A stretch of 64,000 bases of DNA. Origin: Streptomyces melanogenes. Its GTDB lineage: Bacteria > Actinomycetota > Actinomycetes > Streptomycetales > Streptomycetaceae. The stretch spans positions 1-64,000 of the forward strand of contig NZ_BMTS01000021.1 in NCBI RefSeq assembly GCF_014649795.1, written 5' to 3'. Both the position numbers and the translations under genes were made by a program. The notes under the pieces were generated by a model, which worked only from the letters and a program-made list of their open reading frames with translations, was not told the DNA's origin and made no database searches. Shown here one piece after another: positions 25,703 to 34,875 of the stretch (the first letter of the stretch is position 1; every line of letters starts with the position of its first letter).

Positions 25703-26542
25703 ATGACCTCAACTGGACCACGACGACTCCAGCTCGCAGCCGGTCTCCAGAAGCTCCGCGAGCGTTCCGGGCGAACACTCGAAGAGGTCGCCAAGCTCTC
25801 CGGGTACGGCAAGTCAACCGTCGGACGGTACGAGGACTGGCGCAGCCGTGCCAAGCCGGTACCCCGCGCCGTCCGGGCCATCGCGGAAGCCGCCGGCGGC
25901 AGACCGGCCGAGGTCGCCGCTCTGGTGCGGCTCGCCGAGGACATGCCCGAGGGCTGGTGGGTGGGCGCCGCGGTCCCGGAGTGGCTGCACCCGCTGGTGA
26001 GCCTGGAGCATGAAGCCCAGTACGAAAGCGCGTTCGCGCCGTCCGTCGTCCCCGGCCTGCTCCAGACCCGCGACTACGCACTGGCCATCCACCTGGCCGA
26101 GCAGGTCCGCCAACCGCTCGACAAGGTAACCGAACTGGTCGAGGGGCGGATGCGCCGCCAGGAAGTCCTCACCCGCCACTCCCCACTACACCTCTGGGTC
26201 GTCCTCGACCAGGCTGTACTCCGGCGGGAGGTCGGCGACCGCACCGTCATGGCCGCTCAGCTCGACCACCTCATCGAGCAGTCGCAACAGCCGAATATCG
26301 ACATCCAGATCCTGCCGTGGGCAGCGGGCGCCCACGCCGCCGGGCTGGGCCATTTCGTCACCATCGGATCGGATGACGTACTGGGAGCCGTGTACGTGGA
26401 GATGCTCGGCGGCGGGTTCTACATGGACTCGGCCACCGACGTCCGCCGGTACACCGTGGCCATGGACTACCTTCGCAGCCAGGCAGTTGATACCACTGGC
26501 TCCCTGAAGATCTTGGCTGCCGAGCGCAAGGAGTACAGATGA
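25703..26542 (+). CDS. XRE-type regulator with DUF5753 domain
   Basis: A 279-residue protein with an N-terminal Xre helix-turn-helix (LQKLRERSGRTLEEVAKLSGYGKSTVGRYE, about residues 14-43) and the DUF5753 ligand/partner domain (PSVVPGLLQTRDYALAI, HLWVVLDQAVLRREVG, IDIQILPWAAGAH). This is the very common Streptomyces family that pairs with a DUF397 protein. ATG 25703 was preferred to the longer frame because of GAAGGG in front. The stop overlaps the DUF397 start. Confidence 0.88.
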   Translation: MTSTGPRRLQLAAGLQKLRERSGRTLEEVAKLSGYGKSTVGRYEDWRSRAKPVPRAVRAIAEAAGGRPAEVAALVRLAEDMPEGWWVGAAVPEWLHPLVSLEHEAQYESAFAPSVVPGLLQTRDYALAIHLAEQVRQPLDKVTELVEGRMRRQEVLTRHSPLHLWVVLDQAVLRREVGDRTVMAAQLDHLIEQSQQPNIDIQILPWAAGAHAAGLGHFVTIGSDDVLGAVYVEMLGGGFYMDSATDVRRYTVAMDYLRSQAVDTTGSLKILAAERKEYR

Positions 26543-26754
26543 TCACGCACAAGCCGACTGCCGAGGAGCTGGCAGGGGCTGCCTTCTGGAAGTCGTCGTA
26601 CAGCGGCGGCAGCGGCAACGAATGCGTCGAGGTCGCACAAGTACGGTCCTGGGCCTGCGTCCGGGACTCCAAGAATGGGACCGGGCCCGTGGTCCCTGTG
26701 GCGGCGCACGCGTTCGCCGCCCTGGTCACCGCGGTCAGCACAGGCGCCCTGTAG
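26539..26754 (+). CDS. DUF397 protein
   Basis: A 71-residue protein with the family hallmarks AFWKSSYSGGSGNECVEVAQ and VRDSKN. In known systems such proteins antagonise the partner DUF5753 regulator. It overlaps the regulator gene by ATGA and is followed by a terminator. Confidence 0.9.
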   Translation: MITHKPTAEELAGAAFWKSSYSGGSGNECVEVAQVRSWACVRDSKNGTGPVVPVAAHAFAALVTAVSTGAL

Positions 26755-26773
26755 TTCTCTGAGACCGCACGCC

Positions 26774-26805
26774 CGAAGGGCCGTCCTGCCTTGGACGGCC
26801 CTTCG
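26774..26805 (+). terminator. Terminator after DUF397 gene
   Basis: Perfect 13-base stem (CGAAGGGCCGTCC and complement) with a 6-base loop, ending in a short pyrimidine run. Confidence 0.75.
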
Positions 26806-26984
26806 TCGTACGCCGTACGTGCCACCTGCCCCGGCCCCCGCCGTACCCCACCACGGCCAAGCCGCTGGCGCGGTGCCCTGCGACGCTTCCTGGGCGGCCG
26901 GAGCAGGCAGGCGCCGCCGGAGCAGCCCAGGGCGAACGGGCCGACGGCCCGTCACGCCGTGGCCCGGGCTGCGCAGTTGTCGGC

Positions 26985-27136
26985 TCGAATTGACCGGTTC
27001 GTACGGCCCGCCGCGCAGCATGATCGCGTACGGTCGCAGCGCAGGGCACACCCAAGGTGCACCAGCAGGGAGCGGAGCGGTCGGCCTGGAGCCAGTCCGT
27101 ACTTGGGGTGCTCCCCGGTGCGGGGGTGTTGCCAAG
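26985..27136 (+). pseudogene. Second copy of the WG-gene upstream module with a decayed reading frame
   Basis: Bases 26985-27072 repeat the module at 17851-17937. Just downstream, in the register where the WG protein has DSVWGARPADP, this copy reads QSVLGVLPGAG and then loses the pattern; there is no start codon. It looks like a relic of a second WG-repeat gene truncated next to cas3. The rest of 26806-26984 shows no gene. Confidence 0.45.
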
Positions 27137-29902
27137 TCAGCGTGTATGCCGCTCGCGTACCAGGCCCAGACGCTCGTCCAGGCGCAGGGTGTGGGTAGCG
27201 GTTCGGTAGGCGCTGGCGGCGCCGTTGCTGTCGAGGGGGTGGGGCAGGATGCGCAGCTCGCTGGCGGCGGGGGTCGTGCGCCATTCGGGCGGGGTGCGGG
27301 TGTCGGTGTCGTCGGCGGGGAGGTAGGTGCTCGGGGCCTGGATGGTGAGGCGGATGAGGGCTGCCACGGTCTCGCGGTCGAGGCGCTCCTGGCCCGGGGC
27401 GGGGATCGGGAGTGGGGTGGTGCGGTGGCGGTCGAGGTAGCGGCTTCCGTCGGGCGTGGTGTAGACGGGCAGGATGCGCGCGGCATCGGCGCCCAGGCGT
27501 GTGGTCACGGCGGCGGGGTCGATCTCGCGGTCGGTGAGCGGGTACAGGTCGGTGACATCGCCCGGGGCAGGGATCGCGACGGCGTCGGCCGCGGCGGACT
27601 GGGCCGCCTCGCGGCGGGCGCGCTCGTAGTCGTCGGGCAGTGCCTGGTCGGCGCGCTCGTTGAGATCGGCGTAGACCGTTTCGATCATGTGGGCGACGTC
27701 GCCGGGGACGTCGATGGGCCGGCCCGCGAGGTTGGCGAGAACACCGTGGGTGCGGCGCAGGAGCGACGCATCGTACACAGTGCCCCAGGCGCGTGGCGGC
27801 AGGGTGCCCGCCGGGGCCAGGACGACGAGTCGAGGCTGAGCCGCCCAGGAGGGGCGGGAGCCTCGGGTGCCGAGAATGTGCCGGTGGCCGCGCCCGGCGC
27901 GCTGGAGGAGCTGAGCGAGGGGGGCGAGGTCGCTGATGACGAGGTCGAAGTCCAGGTCGAGGGACTGCTCGGCGATCTGTGTCGTGACGACGATCAGGGG
28001 TTGCTTCGGGCGCATCGCCTTGGGTCCGAGCAGGTTCAGCAGGGTGCAGGTGATCTCCTCGCGCTGCCACACCGGCATGCGGGCATGCAGCAGCAGGACG
28101 CGGGGACGGCGTGTGCCTGCGCGCTGTTCGAGGGTCAGGAACGTCGTCTGGGCGTCGGGCACGGTGTTGCACACCACCAGCACGGCTCCGGGGTCTTCCG
28201 CCGCCTCGTACAGCGGAGCAAGTTGCGCCGACAACCGCCGGAGCCGGCCGTGGGGGTCTGCGGGGTCGTGTCCGTGGCGTGCGGAGATCATATCGACAGT
28301 GAGCTTGCGGGCGCGGGTGCTTTCGATGGTGCGCGAGGCGGTGACCTCGCCGCTGTCCGCATCGGCGAACAGCCACCCGGGGTAGGCGGGGGCGCGGTCA
28401 CTGGGCTCCGTGTGTCCGGCACCGGCGCGGTAGGCGTTCACCAGGCGCTTGGCGAGCGCACCGGACAGGGTTGCCGAGAGCAGGACGACGGGCACCTTCA
28501 AGTGGCCCAGCCACTCCAGCAGCCGGATCGTCAGGGCATGACCGTACGCGTCGTAGGCGTGCGCCTCATCGATGATCAGCGTCTTTCCGGAAAGTCCCAG
28601 CCACCGCAAGGCATTGAACCGCACCGGGAGGGCGGCCATCGCGGCCTGGTCCCAGGTTCCGACGGCCGCCGCGGACATCAGGCCCAGATGCCTCTGCCGC
28701 AGGAAGACATCCGTCGTCGTCGCCACGCAGCCGTCCTCGACGGGCAGATCGCCTCCGTCCCCGCCATAGGCATCGTTGAGCCACGCGAGCCCGTGCAGCA
28801 GTGTCACCGGAGTGTCCTCAAGGGCGTTACGGGCAACGTACGCGCGGACCCGTTCCCACATGGCGTCCGTGGTGGCCATCGTCGGCAGGAGCACGGCCAG
28901 CCCCGGACATCCGGCAGCAACCCCCAGAACACGCGCTGCGAACAGCCCACACTCCGTCTTGCCGTCACCGGTGGGCGCGGTCACCAGCACCATTCCGGCA
29001 CCACCCACCAGCCCAGGAAGCCGCTGAGCGACATCCCGCTGGAGCGGGTACGGATCCGCGATCTGCGGAAACACGTCATCGAAAGCAGCGGCCGACCGCC
29101 AGGCCGGCACCGCCAACTGGGCAGCGGAGACGGCCTTCGGAGCAGCCTGCACGGCCCGGTCGAAGTGCCCCAACCAGTCCGCCTCACCAGCGGCGCGCCA
29201 CTCCCCCTGCCGCGCAAGCACCCACCGGGTCCTGGAGGCCAGCCAGTCCGCCAGCACCACCAAACCGGTCACCATGACGGCAACCCCCGCGGGAGCAACC
29301 CGGCTTGGTGCCGCAGGCCGGCCGCACGCCATGAACAACAGATCCGCCAGAGCATCACGCTGCTCCAACCACCCCGCGGCGGTACCGACACGCGGCTCGG
29401 CCACACACGGATCGGACATGGTCCTACGCTCCAGCATCGGGCCATAGACACCGTGATGTCCCCCGAGGATCTGCCCTACCTGATGCGCCACCACCCGGCC
29501 CGGCCGACCCGACAGCCCGTACCCGAAACGGGCCAGCAGAGACGGGACCGTCAGATGCGAAACCCTCTCATGCCGAATCGCTCCCTCATGCATCCACCCT
29601 GCCGGAGCCGCGAAAGCAGAACTCTCAAGAAACTCAGGACACGGCCCTGAAACCTGGCCCTGGAACGACGGGCAGCACTTGCCGATATCGTGCAACCCCG
29701 CCCACAACGCCACCATCCCGCGCGCAGCCGAAACCTCAACGCCGAAGGCATCAGCAATCCGATGGCGCTGCCGCCCCGTCAGAAGGGCGTCCCACAACTC
29801 CCCTGCAAAAGCAGCAGTGTCCAAGAGGTGACACGCCAACGGATACGGAAATCGAAGACCACCGGCTTTCCCCCAGACGAGCGAAATAACCTTGCCGCGC
29901 AT
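27137..29902 (-). CDS. cas3: Type I-E CRISPR helicase-nuclease Cas3
   Basis: A 921-residue protein. The N-terminal HD nuclease has LACHLLDT (His25), GLHDIGKC (His71-Asp72) and GGHHG (149-150). The helicase has a P-loop TAPTGDGKTE (308-317), IIDEAH (443-448), LLSATLS and the TQIAEQSLDLDFD...LLQRAGRGHRH region. ATG 29902 sits behind an excellent AAAGGAGGT. Cas3 unwinds and degrades DNA bound by Cascade. Here it is separated from the Cascade genes by the CRISPR array, whereas cas3 normally lies upstream of cse1. Confidence 0.93.
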   Translation of the reverse strand: MRGKVISLVWGKAGGLRFPYPLACHLLDTAAFAGELWDALLTGRQRHRIADAFGVEVSAARGMVALWAGLHDIGKCCPSFQGQVSGPCPEFLESSAFAAPAGWMHEGAIRHERVSHLTVPSLLARFGYGLSGRPGRVVAHQVGQILGGHHGVYGPMLERRTMSDPCVAEPRVGTAAGWLEQRDALADLLFMACGRPAAPSRVAPAGVAVMVTGLVVLADWLASRTRWVLARQGEWRAAGEADWLGHFDRAVQAAPKAVSAAQLAVPAWRSAAAFDDVFPQIADPYPLQRDVAQRLPGLVGGAGMVLVTAPTGDGKTECGLFAARVLGVAAGCPGLAVLLPTMATTDAMWERVRAYVARNALEDTPVTLLHGLAWLNDAYGGDGGDLPVEDGCVATTTDVFLRQRHLGLMSAAAVGTWDQAAMAALPVRFNALRWLGLSGKTLIIDEAHAYDAYGHALTIRLLEWLGHLKVPVVLLSATLSGALAKRLVNAYRAGAGHTEPSDRAPAYPGWLFADADSGEVTASRTIESTRARKLTVDMISARHGHDPADPHGRLRRLSAQLAPLYEAAEDPGAVLVVCNTVPDAQTTFLTLEQRAGTRRPRVLLLHARMPVWQREEITCTLLNLLGPKAMRPKQPLIVVTTQIAEQSLDLDFDLVISDLAPLAQLLQRAGRGHRHILGTRGSRPSWAAQPRLVVLAPAGTLPPRAWGTVYDASLLRRTHGVLANLAGRPIDVPGDVAHMIETVYADLNERADQALPDDYERARREAAQSAAADAVAIPAPGDVTDLYPLTDREIDPAAVTTRLGADAARILPVYTTPDGSRYLDRHRTTPLPIPAPGQERLDRETVAALIRLTIQAPSTYLPADDTDTRTPPEWRTTPAASELRILPHPLDSNGAASAYRTATHTLRLDERLGLVRERHTR

Positions 29903-30009
29903 CGAACCTCCTTTGGCGAAACAGAAATAGAGAACAGACAGACTTGCCGCACCGCCCGCGACAACCTGCACAGGAACGAAGCAGAGGATCGACGAGCAGG
30001 TCACGAAAC

Positions 30010-32167
30010 ACCGGACACCCGCGGGCGCGGGCTGGACAAGTACCACTACCGGTTCGTGTCCCCCCGCGTCGTCGGACACCCGCAGGCGCAGGCTGGACGG
30101 CTACAGCACCGGGGCCCCGACGAAGGAGACCGTCGGACACCCGCGGGCGCGGGCTAGACGTTATGGCTTCCCAGACCCGGAGCCCCTGGTCCGTCGGACA
30201 CCCGCGGGAGCGGGCTGGACAGGCGTTCGGCTGCGTGGATCTCTTCAAGGATCGTCGGACACCCGCAGGCGCAGGCTGGACAGCACCCCGGCCACCACCG
30301 ACCACTGGGTCCGCGTCGGACACCTGCGGGCGCAGGCTGGACTCCGGCGAGGGATCTGCCCGCCCCGTCCGCATCGTCGGACACCCGCAGGCGCGGGCTG
30401 GATCACGTCTCCCTTTGAGCCGATCACGCTGGAGGCGTCGGACACCCGCAGGCGCGGGCTGGATTCCAACGCGATCACCGCCACCGGCGACGTCGACGTC
30501 GGACACCCGCAGGCGCGGGCTGGATGTGTCCGGGACCCGGCCGGACAGCGCCCACATCGTCGGACACCCGCAGGCGCGGGCTGGACTCGCCTTCCTCGCC
30601 GTAGGCGTAGGTCAAGATCGTCGGACACCCGCAGGCGCGGGCTGGATATCTGGAAGTCCACGGTGAAGGTCTGCGATCACGTCGGACACCCGCAGGCGCG
30701 GGCTGGATGCCGTCCCCGAGTCGGGCCGGTTCCTGGGGATCGTCGGACACTCGCAGGCGCGGGCTGGATGGACCGAAGGATGGCGTTCTGATGGCGTTCC
30801 CCGTCGGACACCCGCAGGCGCGGGCTGGAGGGGTTGTCGCCGATCGGCCCCTGTGCGGAGGCGGTCGGACACCCGCAGGCGCGGGCTGGACGCCGGGGCC
30901 GGGCCGCCGGTGAGTACGACCCGTCGGACACCCGCAGGCGGGCTGGACATTGACAAAGGGTGGCGCTCCGCCGGGGGGGGTCGGACACCCGCGGGCGCGG
31001 GCTGGACCGCTGGCGGCGGCCGCCGGTCCCGAAGCTGCTAGTCGGACACCCGCGGGTGCGGGCTGGACGCCGTGCACCACCGGAATGAGCAGCACGGTGG
31101 TCGTCGGACACCTGCGGGTGCGGGCTGGACCGTTGATGTCGGTCATGGTGAACCTCCTCGGCCGTCGGACACCCGCAGGTGCAGGCTGGACTCGCTGTGG
31201 GCCGTGGCGGCCGCTGCCCGGACCGTCGGACACCCGTAGGCGCGGGCTGGACGGACAACTTCTGGCCGTCGTCGCGCGCGTGAGCGTCGGACACCCGCAG
31301 GCGCAGGCTGAACACCGAGGTTTCGCCGCCCCGGGTGGTCGTGGTCGTCGGACACCCGCAGGCGCGGGCTGGACTGGTTGGCCAGCGCGATGGTGTGCTC
31401 GGTCTGCGTCGGACACCCGCGGGCGCAGGCTAAACGGCCAGTCCTCGCTCGCCAAGGCGCTGCAGGTCGTCGGACACCCGCAGGCGCAGGCTGGACGCAC
31501 ACTGCGCCACTGGCGCCGCGCACGACCACGTCGGACACCCGCAGGCGCAGGCTGGACGGACCGCGTCCTTGGCTCGAACGCGGGCGAGCCGTCGGACACC
31601 CGCAGGCGCAGGCTGGACTGTCCCTGAGTGAGCCGAAGCCCCTGGGCGAGCGTCGGACACCCGCAGGCGCAGGCTGGACGGATGGCAGACGGATCATCAG
31701 AGCACGGCTCCCGTCGGACACCCGCAGGCGCAGGCTGGACTCCGGCGAGGGATCTGCCCGCCCCGTCCGCATCGTCGGACACCCGCAGGCGCGGGCTGGA
31801 CTTGACGGCCCGTTGCTCCTGGTCGGCGTAGGCAGTCGAACACCCGCGGGCACGGGCTGGACTCGCAGGTGAAGGTGTGGGCGCCGACCACGATCGTCGG
31901 ACACCCGCAGGCGCGGGCTGGACGCATACAGGGTGGGGAACGCGGACTTCTGCACCGTCGGACACCCGCAGGCGCGGGCTGGATAAGTACGGGCTGAGTT
32001 CTCCCTGGCACAGGAACGTCGGACACCCGCAGGCGCGGGCTGGATGTGGTGAGAGCGATCGTCTGCATCCCGGCCGCCGTCGGACACCCGCAGGCGCGGG
32101 CTGGATGGGATGCTGCGGGCCAAGAGCGGCCGGGTCATCGTCGGACACCCGCAGGCGCGGGCTGGAT
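30010..32167 (-). CRISPR. CRISPR array, 36 repeats and 35 spacers
   Basis: Repeats of 28 bases start every 61 bases from 30010 to 32140. On the top strand they begin GTCGGACACCCGC and end GGGCTGGA plus C or T. Read on the bottom strand they contain CCCGC-GCCT-GCGGG, the stem expected for type I-E crRNA, so the array is transcribed leftward like the cas genes. Spacers are about 33 bases; two near 30892 and 30949 are shorter, and the repeat at 30923 lacks two bases. The repeat at 30010 is degenerate, marking the trailer end next to cas3. Repeat variants are frequent throughout. Confidence 0.97.
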
Positions 32168-32239
32168 GCTTCGTGACCTGGCAGTTCTGGGTGGCTTTAC
32201 TGTTTTGTTATCAAGGTGCGGTCGTCTGGGCGAGGGAAG
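32168..32239 (-). promoter_or_regulatory. CRISPR leader
   Basis: The 72 bases between the cas6e stop and the last repeat are A+T-richer than their surroundings. Read leftward they contain TTGATAACAAAACAGTAAAG. They adjoin the end with the most uniform repeats (31896-32140), as expected for the leader side. The leader is short, so the array may depend partly on the cas operon promoter. Confidence 0.6.
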
Positions 32240-32923
32240 TCAGGCGCGGGTGAGGGGGGCGATGGACAGGAGTCCTGCGCCGTATGCCTTGCTGCGGCCG
32301 ATGCCGTTGGTGATGGCGTCGGTGAGGGCTTGGGGGTTGTGGATGGTGGCGGTGCCTTCGAAGCGGGTCAGCTTCCTGCCGAAGCGGATCGTCTTGTCGG
32401 GTTCTTGTGGGTCGTCCTTTCTGACGGTGATGGCGAGTTGGGGGGCGAGGCGGGTGGTGTCGGGGTTGGGTGTGAGTCCGGCGTCTTCGGCTTGGCGGTG
32501 CCACCAGGCGACGGCTTCTTCGCCGTTGATGTGGACGCGGCGGCCGCGTTGGGGTTGTCCGTTGCTGTCGCACTGCGAGATGGTGCGGGTGGCTACGGCG
32601 TCGATGCGGTAGCGGATGGCGCCGCCTTCCTTGCACCAGGTGAGCAGGGGGGTCAGGTCGCGTTCGTCGGTGGCGTGGGCGTAGCCGATGGGTAGTTGGT
32701 CGAGGTCGAGGGGGGCGGTGGACTGGATCAGCAGGGTGTGGGCGTGCTGTTCGCGTTCGAGGCGGAACAGGACGCCGGCTGCGGTGCGGGTGTCGTGGCC
32801 GAGTTGGTCGGGGATGAGGGCGAGGACGCGGCGGTGCAGGGATTGGGCGTTGCGCAGGTCGCGGCCGGCCTCGGGCGACCACGGGTCGATCTTGATGCGG
32901 GTGAGGTGAGCGGTGGCGGCCAC
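32240..32923 (-). CDS. cas6e: Cas6e, crRNA-processing endoribonuclease
   Basis: A 227-residue RAMP protein that cuts pre-crRNA within the repeats and stays bound to the 3' hairpin. Visible features are an N-terminal LTRIKIDP strand, the LHRRVLALIPD region carrying the likely catalytic histidine, and the glycine-rich loop GIGRSKAYGAGLL near the C-terminus. GTG 32923 follows CAGGAG. It is the last gene of the Cascade operon and lies 72 bases from the array. Confidence 0.92.
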   Translation of the reverse strand: MAATAHLTRIKIDPWSPEAGRDLRNAQSLHRRVLALIPDQLGHDTRTAAGVLFRLEREQHAHTLLIQSTAPLDLDQLPIGYAHATDERDLTPLLTWCKEGGAIRYRIDAVATRTISQCDSNGQPQRGRRVHINGEEAVAWWHRQAEDAGLTPNPDTTRLAPQLAITVRKDDPQEPDKTIRFGRKLTRFEGTATIHNPQALTDAITNGIGRSKAYGAGLLSIAPLTRA

Positions 32924-32950
32924 GGTCGGCGGCTCCTGTCGGGGGGGCGG

Positions 32951-33685
32951 TCAGGCCGCGGTGCGGAAGTGGGTGAGGGCGCGGAGGTAGGAGGTGCCGG
33001 TTCCGGCGCACTGGTCGGCGGGCAGGCGGTGGCGGGTTTCCCAGACCTTGCGGGTGGTCCAGGTGCGGCCGGGCAGGGGTGCGTCCTGGATGCGGCGGGT
33101 GGGCGGCAGGTGTGGCTGGTCGGCGGGCGGCTGTTCGGTGAGGAAGGTGACGTCGACGTGTGTGGCGCGCGCGGGTGGCTGGCGGTGCAGGGGGAGGTCG
33201 GTCAGGGCTTTGTCGGCGTCGCTGGTGTGGGTGATGAGGACGGGTGTGTCGGGTGGGCAGGCGCGGCGTCCCAGGTAGAGGGGGAAGACCGGGTGGGTGA
33301 GGGCGGCGGCGAGTTGGGCGAGGAGGTGGTCGGGTCCGGTGAGGGCGGCGGTGAAGGCCGCGTCGTGGAGGTACCAGTCCTCGAAGATGATGGCGTCGGC
33401 GCGGCGTCCGCCGTTGGCGTTGAGGATGTTGCGGGCCTTGGGGTGACCGCCGCCGATGGTGTGGAAGTCCATCAGGCGCCGTCCTGGGCGGTCGACGCGG
33501 ATGGTGTGCTGGAGCTGGTCCAGGTCGGTCAGGTCGCTGCCGCGTTCCCGGCCGAGGGCTGCGGCGAGCAGGCCGGTCAAGGCGCTGCGGGTGGGGTGGG
33601 GGCGGGTGTCGCGGACCTTGCCGCCCTGGGGGCCGCCCCAGGACATCTGGGGGGCGGACAGGTGGAGAAGGAGCCCGGGGGTCAC
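32951..33685 (-). CDS. cas5e: Cas5e, Cascade subunit
   Basis: A 244-residue RAMP protein that binds the 5' handle of the crRNA. The N-terminus LLLHLSAPQMSWGG...TRPHPTRSALTGLLAAALG is typical, as is DFHTIGGG. GTG 33685 overlaps the cas7e stop by GTGA, and 27 bases separate it from cas6e. Confidence 0.92.
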   Translation of the reverse strand: MTPGLLLHLSAPQMSWGGPQGGKVRDTRPHPTRSALTGLLAAALGRERGSDLTDLDQLQHTIRVDRPGRRLMDFHTIGGGHPKARNILNANGGRRADAIIFEDWYLHDAAFTAALTGPDHLLAQLAAALTHPVFPLYLGRRACPPDTPVLITHTSDADKALTDLPLHRQPPARATHVDVTFLTEQPPADQPHLPPTRRIQDAPLPGRTWTTRKVWETRHRLPADQCAGTGTSYLRALTHFRTAA

Positions 33686-34875
33686 GCGTCGGTGTCCTTG
33701 CCGAGGGCGGCGGTGGTGGCGGCCTCCACGAGGTCGTCCAACTGGCGGATGTACTGGCCGAGGTGGGTGAGGGTGTCCAGGTGTGCGGCCGTGCCGTTGT
33801 GGGCGGCGAAGATGCGGGGCTTGGTGCCGAAGAAGCCGTTGACGGCGGCGGCGTGCTCGTCGAGGCGGGTGATGCTGGGGGTGGTCCAGCCGGAGGTGGC
33901 ATCGGCGACGACGGGTGCTTCGAAGGCGCCGGCGAGGCTGACGGGCTGGTCGGTGCGGAGGGTGACGTGCACCAGGGCGGGGGGTGTGAAGGGGGCGGTG
34001 CTGTTCTTCTTGGCGTGGGGGACGTGGGTGGCGAACGCGGTGAGGAAGACGCGGATCAGCTCGCGGGCGGTGTCGGTGTCGCCGTCGAGGTTGCGCAGCT
34101 GTTCGGTGACGTTGATGGAGGCGTACCGGTAGAAGGTGCCGGAGGTGTGGGCGCTGTGGCCCATGTGGGCGGAGCCGTTGTCGGCGCCGGGGATGTCATC
34201 GACGGCGGTGAAGAAGTCGCCCTGTTCCTCGGTGGCGTGGGTGGTGATGGCGTGGGCAACGGCTATGGCGCCGTCCACGGTGACCTCGGGGGTGTTGGCG
34301 AGCATGCGGCCGAAGGCGGCGATGGAGGCATTGCGGCTGGCGAGGATCGCGCGGACCTGCTCCTGGACCTCCTTGACCTGCTGCTTGGCGGCCTTGTCGA
34401 GAGCGGGAGCCTTGGTCTTCTTGCCCTTGGGGGTGTCAGCGTCCGCCTCGGCCTGGGCGTGCTGGGCGGCGACGGCGATGGTGTCGCGGTGGGCCTCGAC
34501 GAGGTCGGCGAGTGCGGTGATCCCGGCGGCGGGCAGGTAGAGCATGATGCTGGTGGTGCCGGCCTCGGCGATGGACAGGCCCTTGACGCCAGCGGCGACG
34601 GTGACGGCCTGGCCCGCGGCCACCGCCTCCTCCTGCGTCCAGCCGCGCCGTACGAGTTCGGCGGCGACCTGGACGGGCACGCGGCGGGTGCGCAGGGCCT
34701 TGTCGCCGACGATGTCCTCGGTGGTGAGGCGGCAGCCGCGCTTGAGGCACTGGGAGGAGATCCGCGAGCGTTCCGCCCCGCCGTAGACGGCGATCTTCGG
34801 GGAGCCAAACTCATCGCGGTTGAGGTTGGACAGCGGGTAGTTGTGGACGATGTGGGCGTCGATGAACAGGCTCAT
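33682..34875 (-). CDS. cas7e: Cas7e (CasC/Cse4), Cascade backbone
   Basis: A 397-residue protein that forms the hexameric crRNA-binding backbone. The family start is clear (MSLFIDAHIVHNYPLSNLNRDEFGSPK, ERSRISSQCLKRGCR), as are AHMGHSAHTSGTFYRYASINV and FTPPALVHVTLRTDQPVSLAGAFE. The ATG overlaps the cse2 stop by ATGA. Confidence 0.94.
   Translation of the reverse strand: MSLFIDAHIVHNYPLSNLNRDEFGSPKIAVYGGAERSRISSQCLKRGCRLTTEDIVGDKALRTRRVPVQVAAELVRRGWTQEEAVAAGQAVTVAAGVKGLSIAEAGTTSIMLYLPAAGITALADLVEAHRDTIAVAAQHAQAEADADTPKGKKTKAPALDKAAKQQVKEVQEQVRAILASRNASIAAFGRMLANTPEVTVDGAIAVAHAITTHATEEQGDFFTAVDDIPGADNGSAHMGHSAHTSGTFYRYASINVTEQLRNLDGDTDTARELIRVFLTAFATHVPHAKKNSTAPFTPPALVHVTLRTDQPVSLAGAFEAPVVADATSGWTTPSITRLDEHAAAVNGFFGTKPRIFAAHNGTAAHLDTLTHLGQYIRQLDDLVEAATTAALGKDTDA

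Noticed and set aside
26675-29650. Very long right-reading frame opposite cas3
   Set aside because: Antisense shadow; the left-reading Cas3 frame has complete HD and helicase motifs and an excellent ribosome binding site.
30129-32148. Long open frames on both strands encoding repeated PAPAGVRR or HPQARAG segments
   Set aside because: They are read-through of the CRISPR repeats; the 61-base period is not a multiple of three, so the motif shifts frame, and there are no ribosome binding sites.
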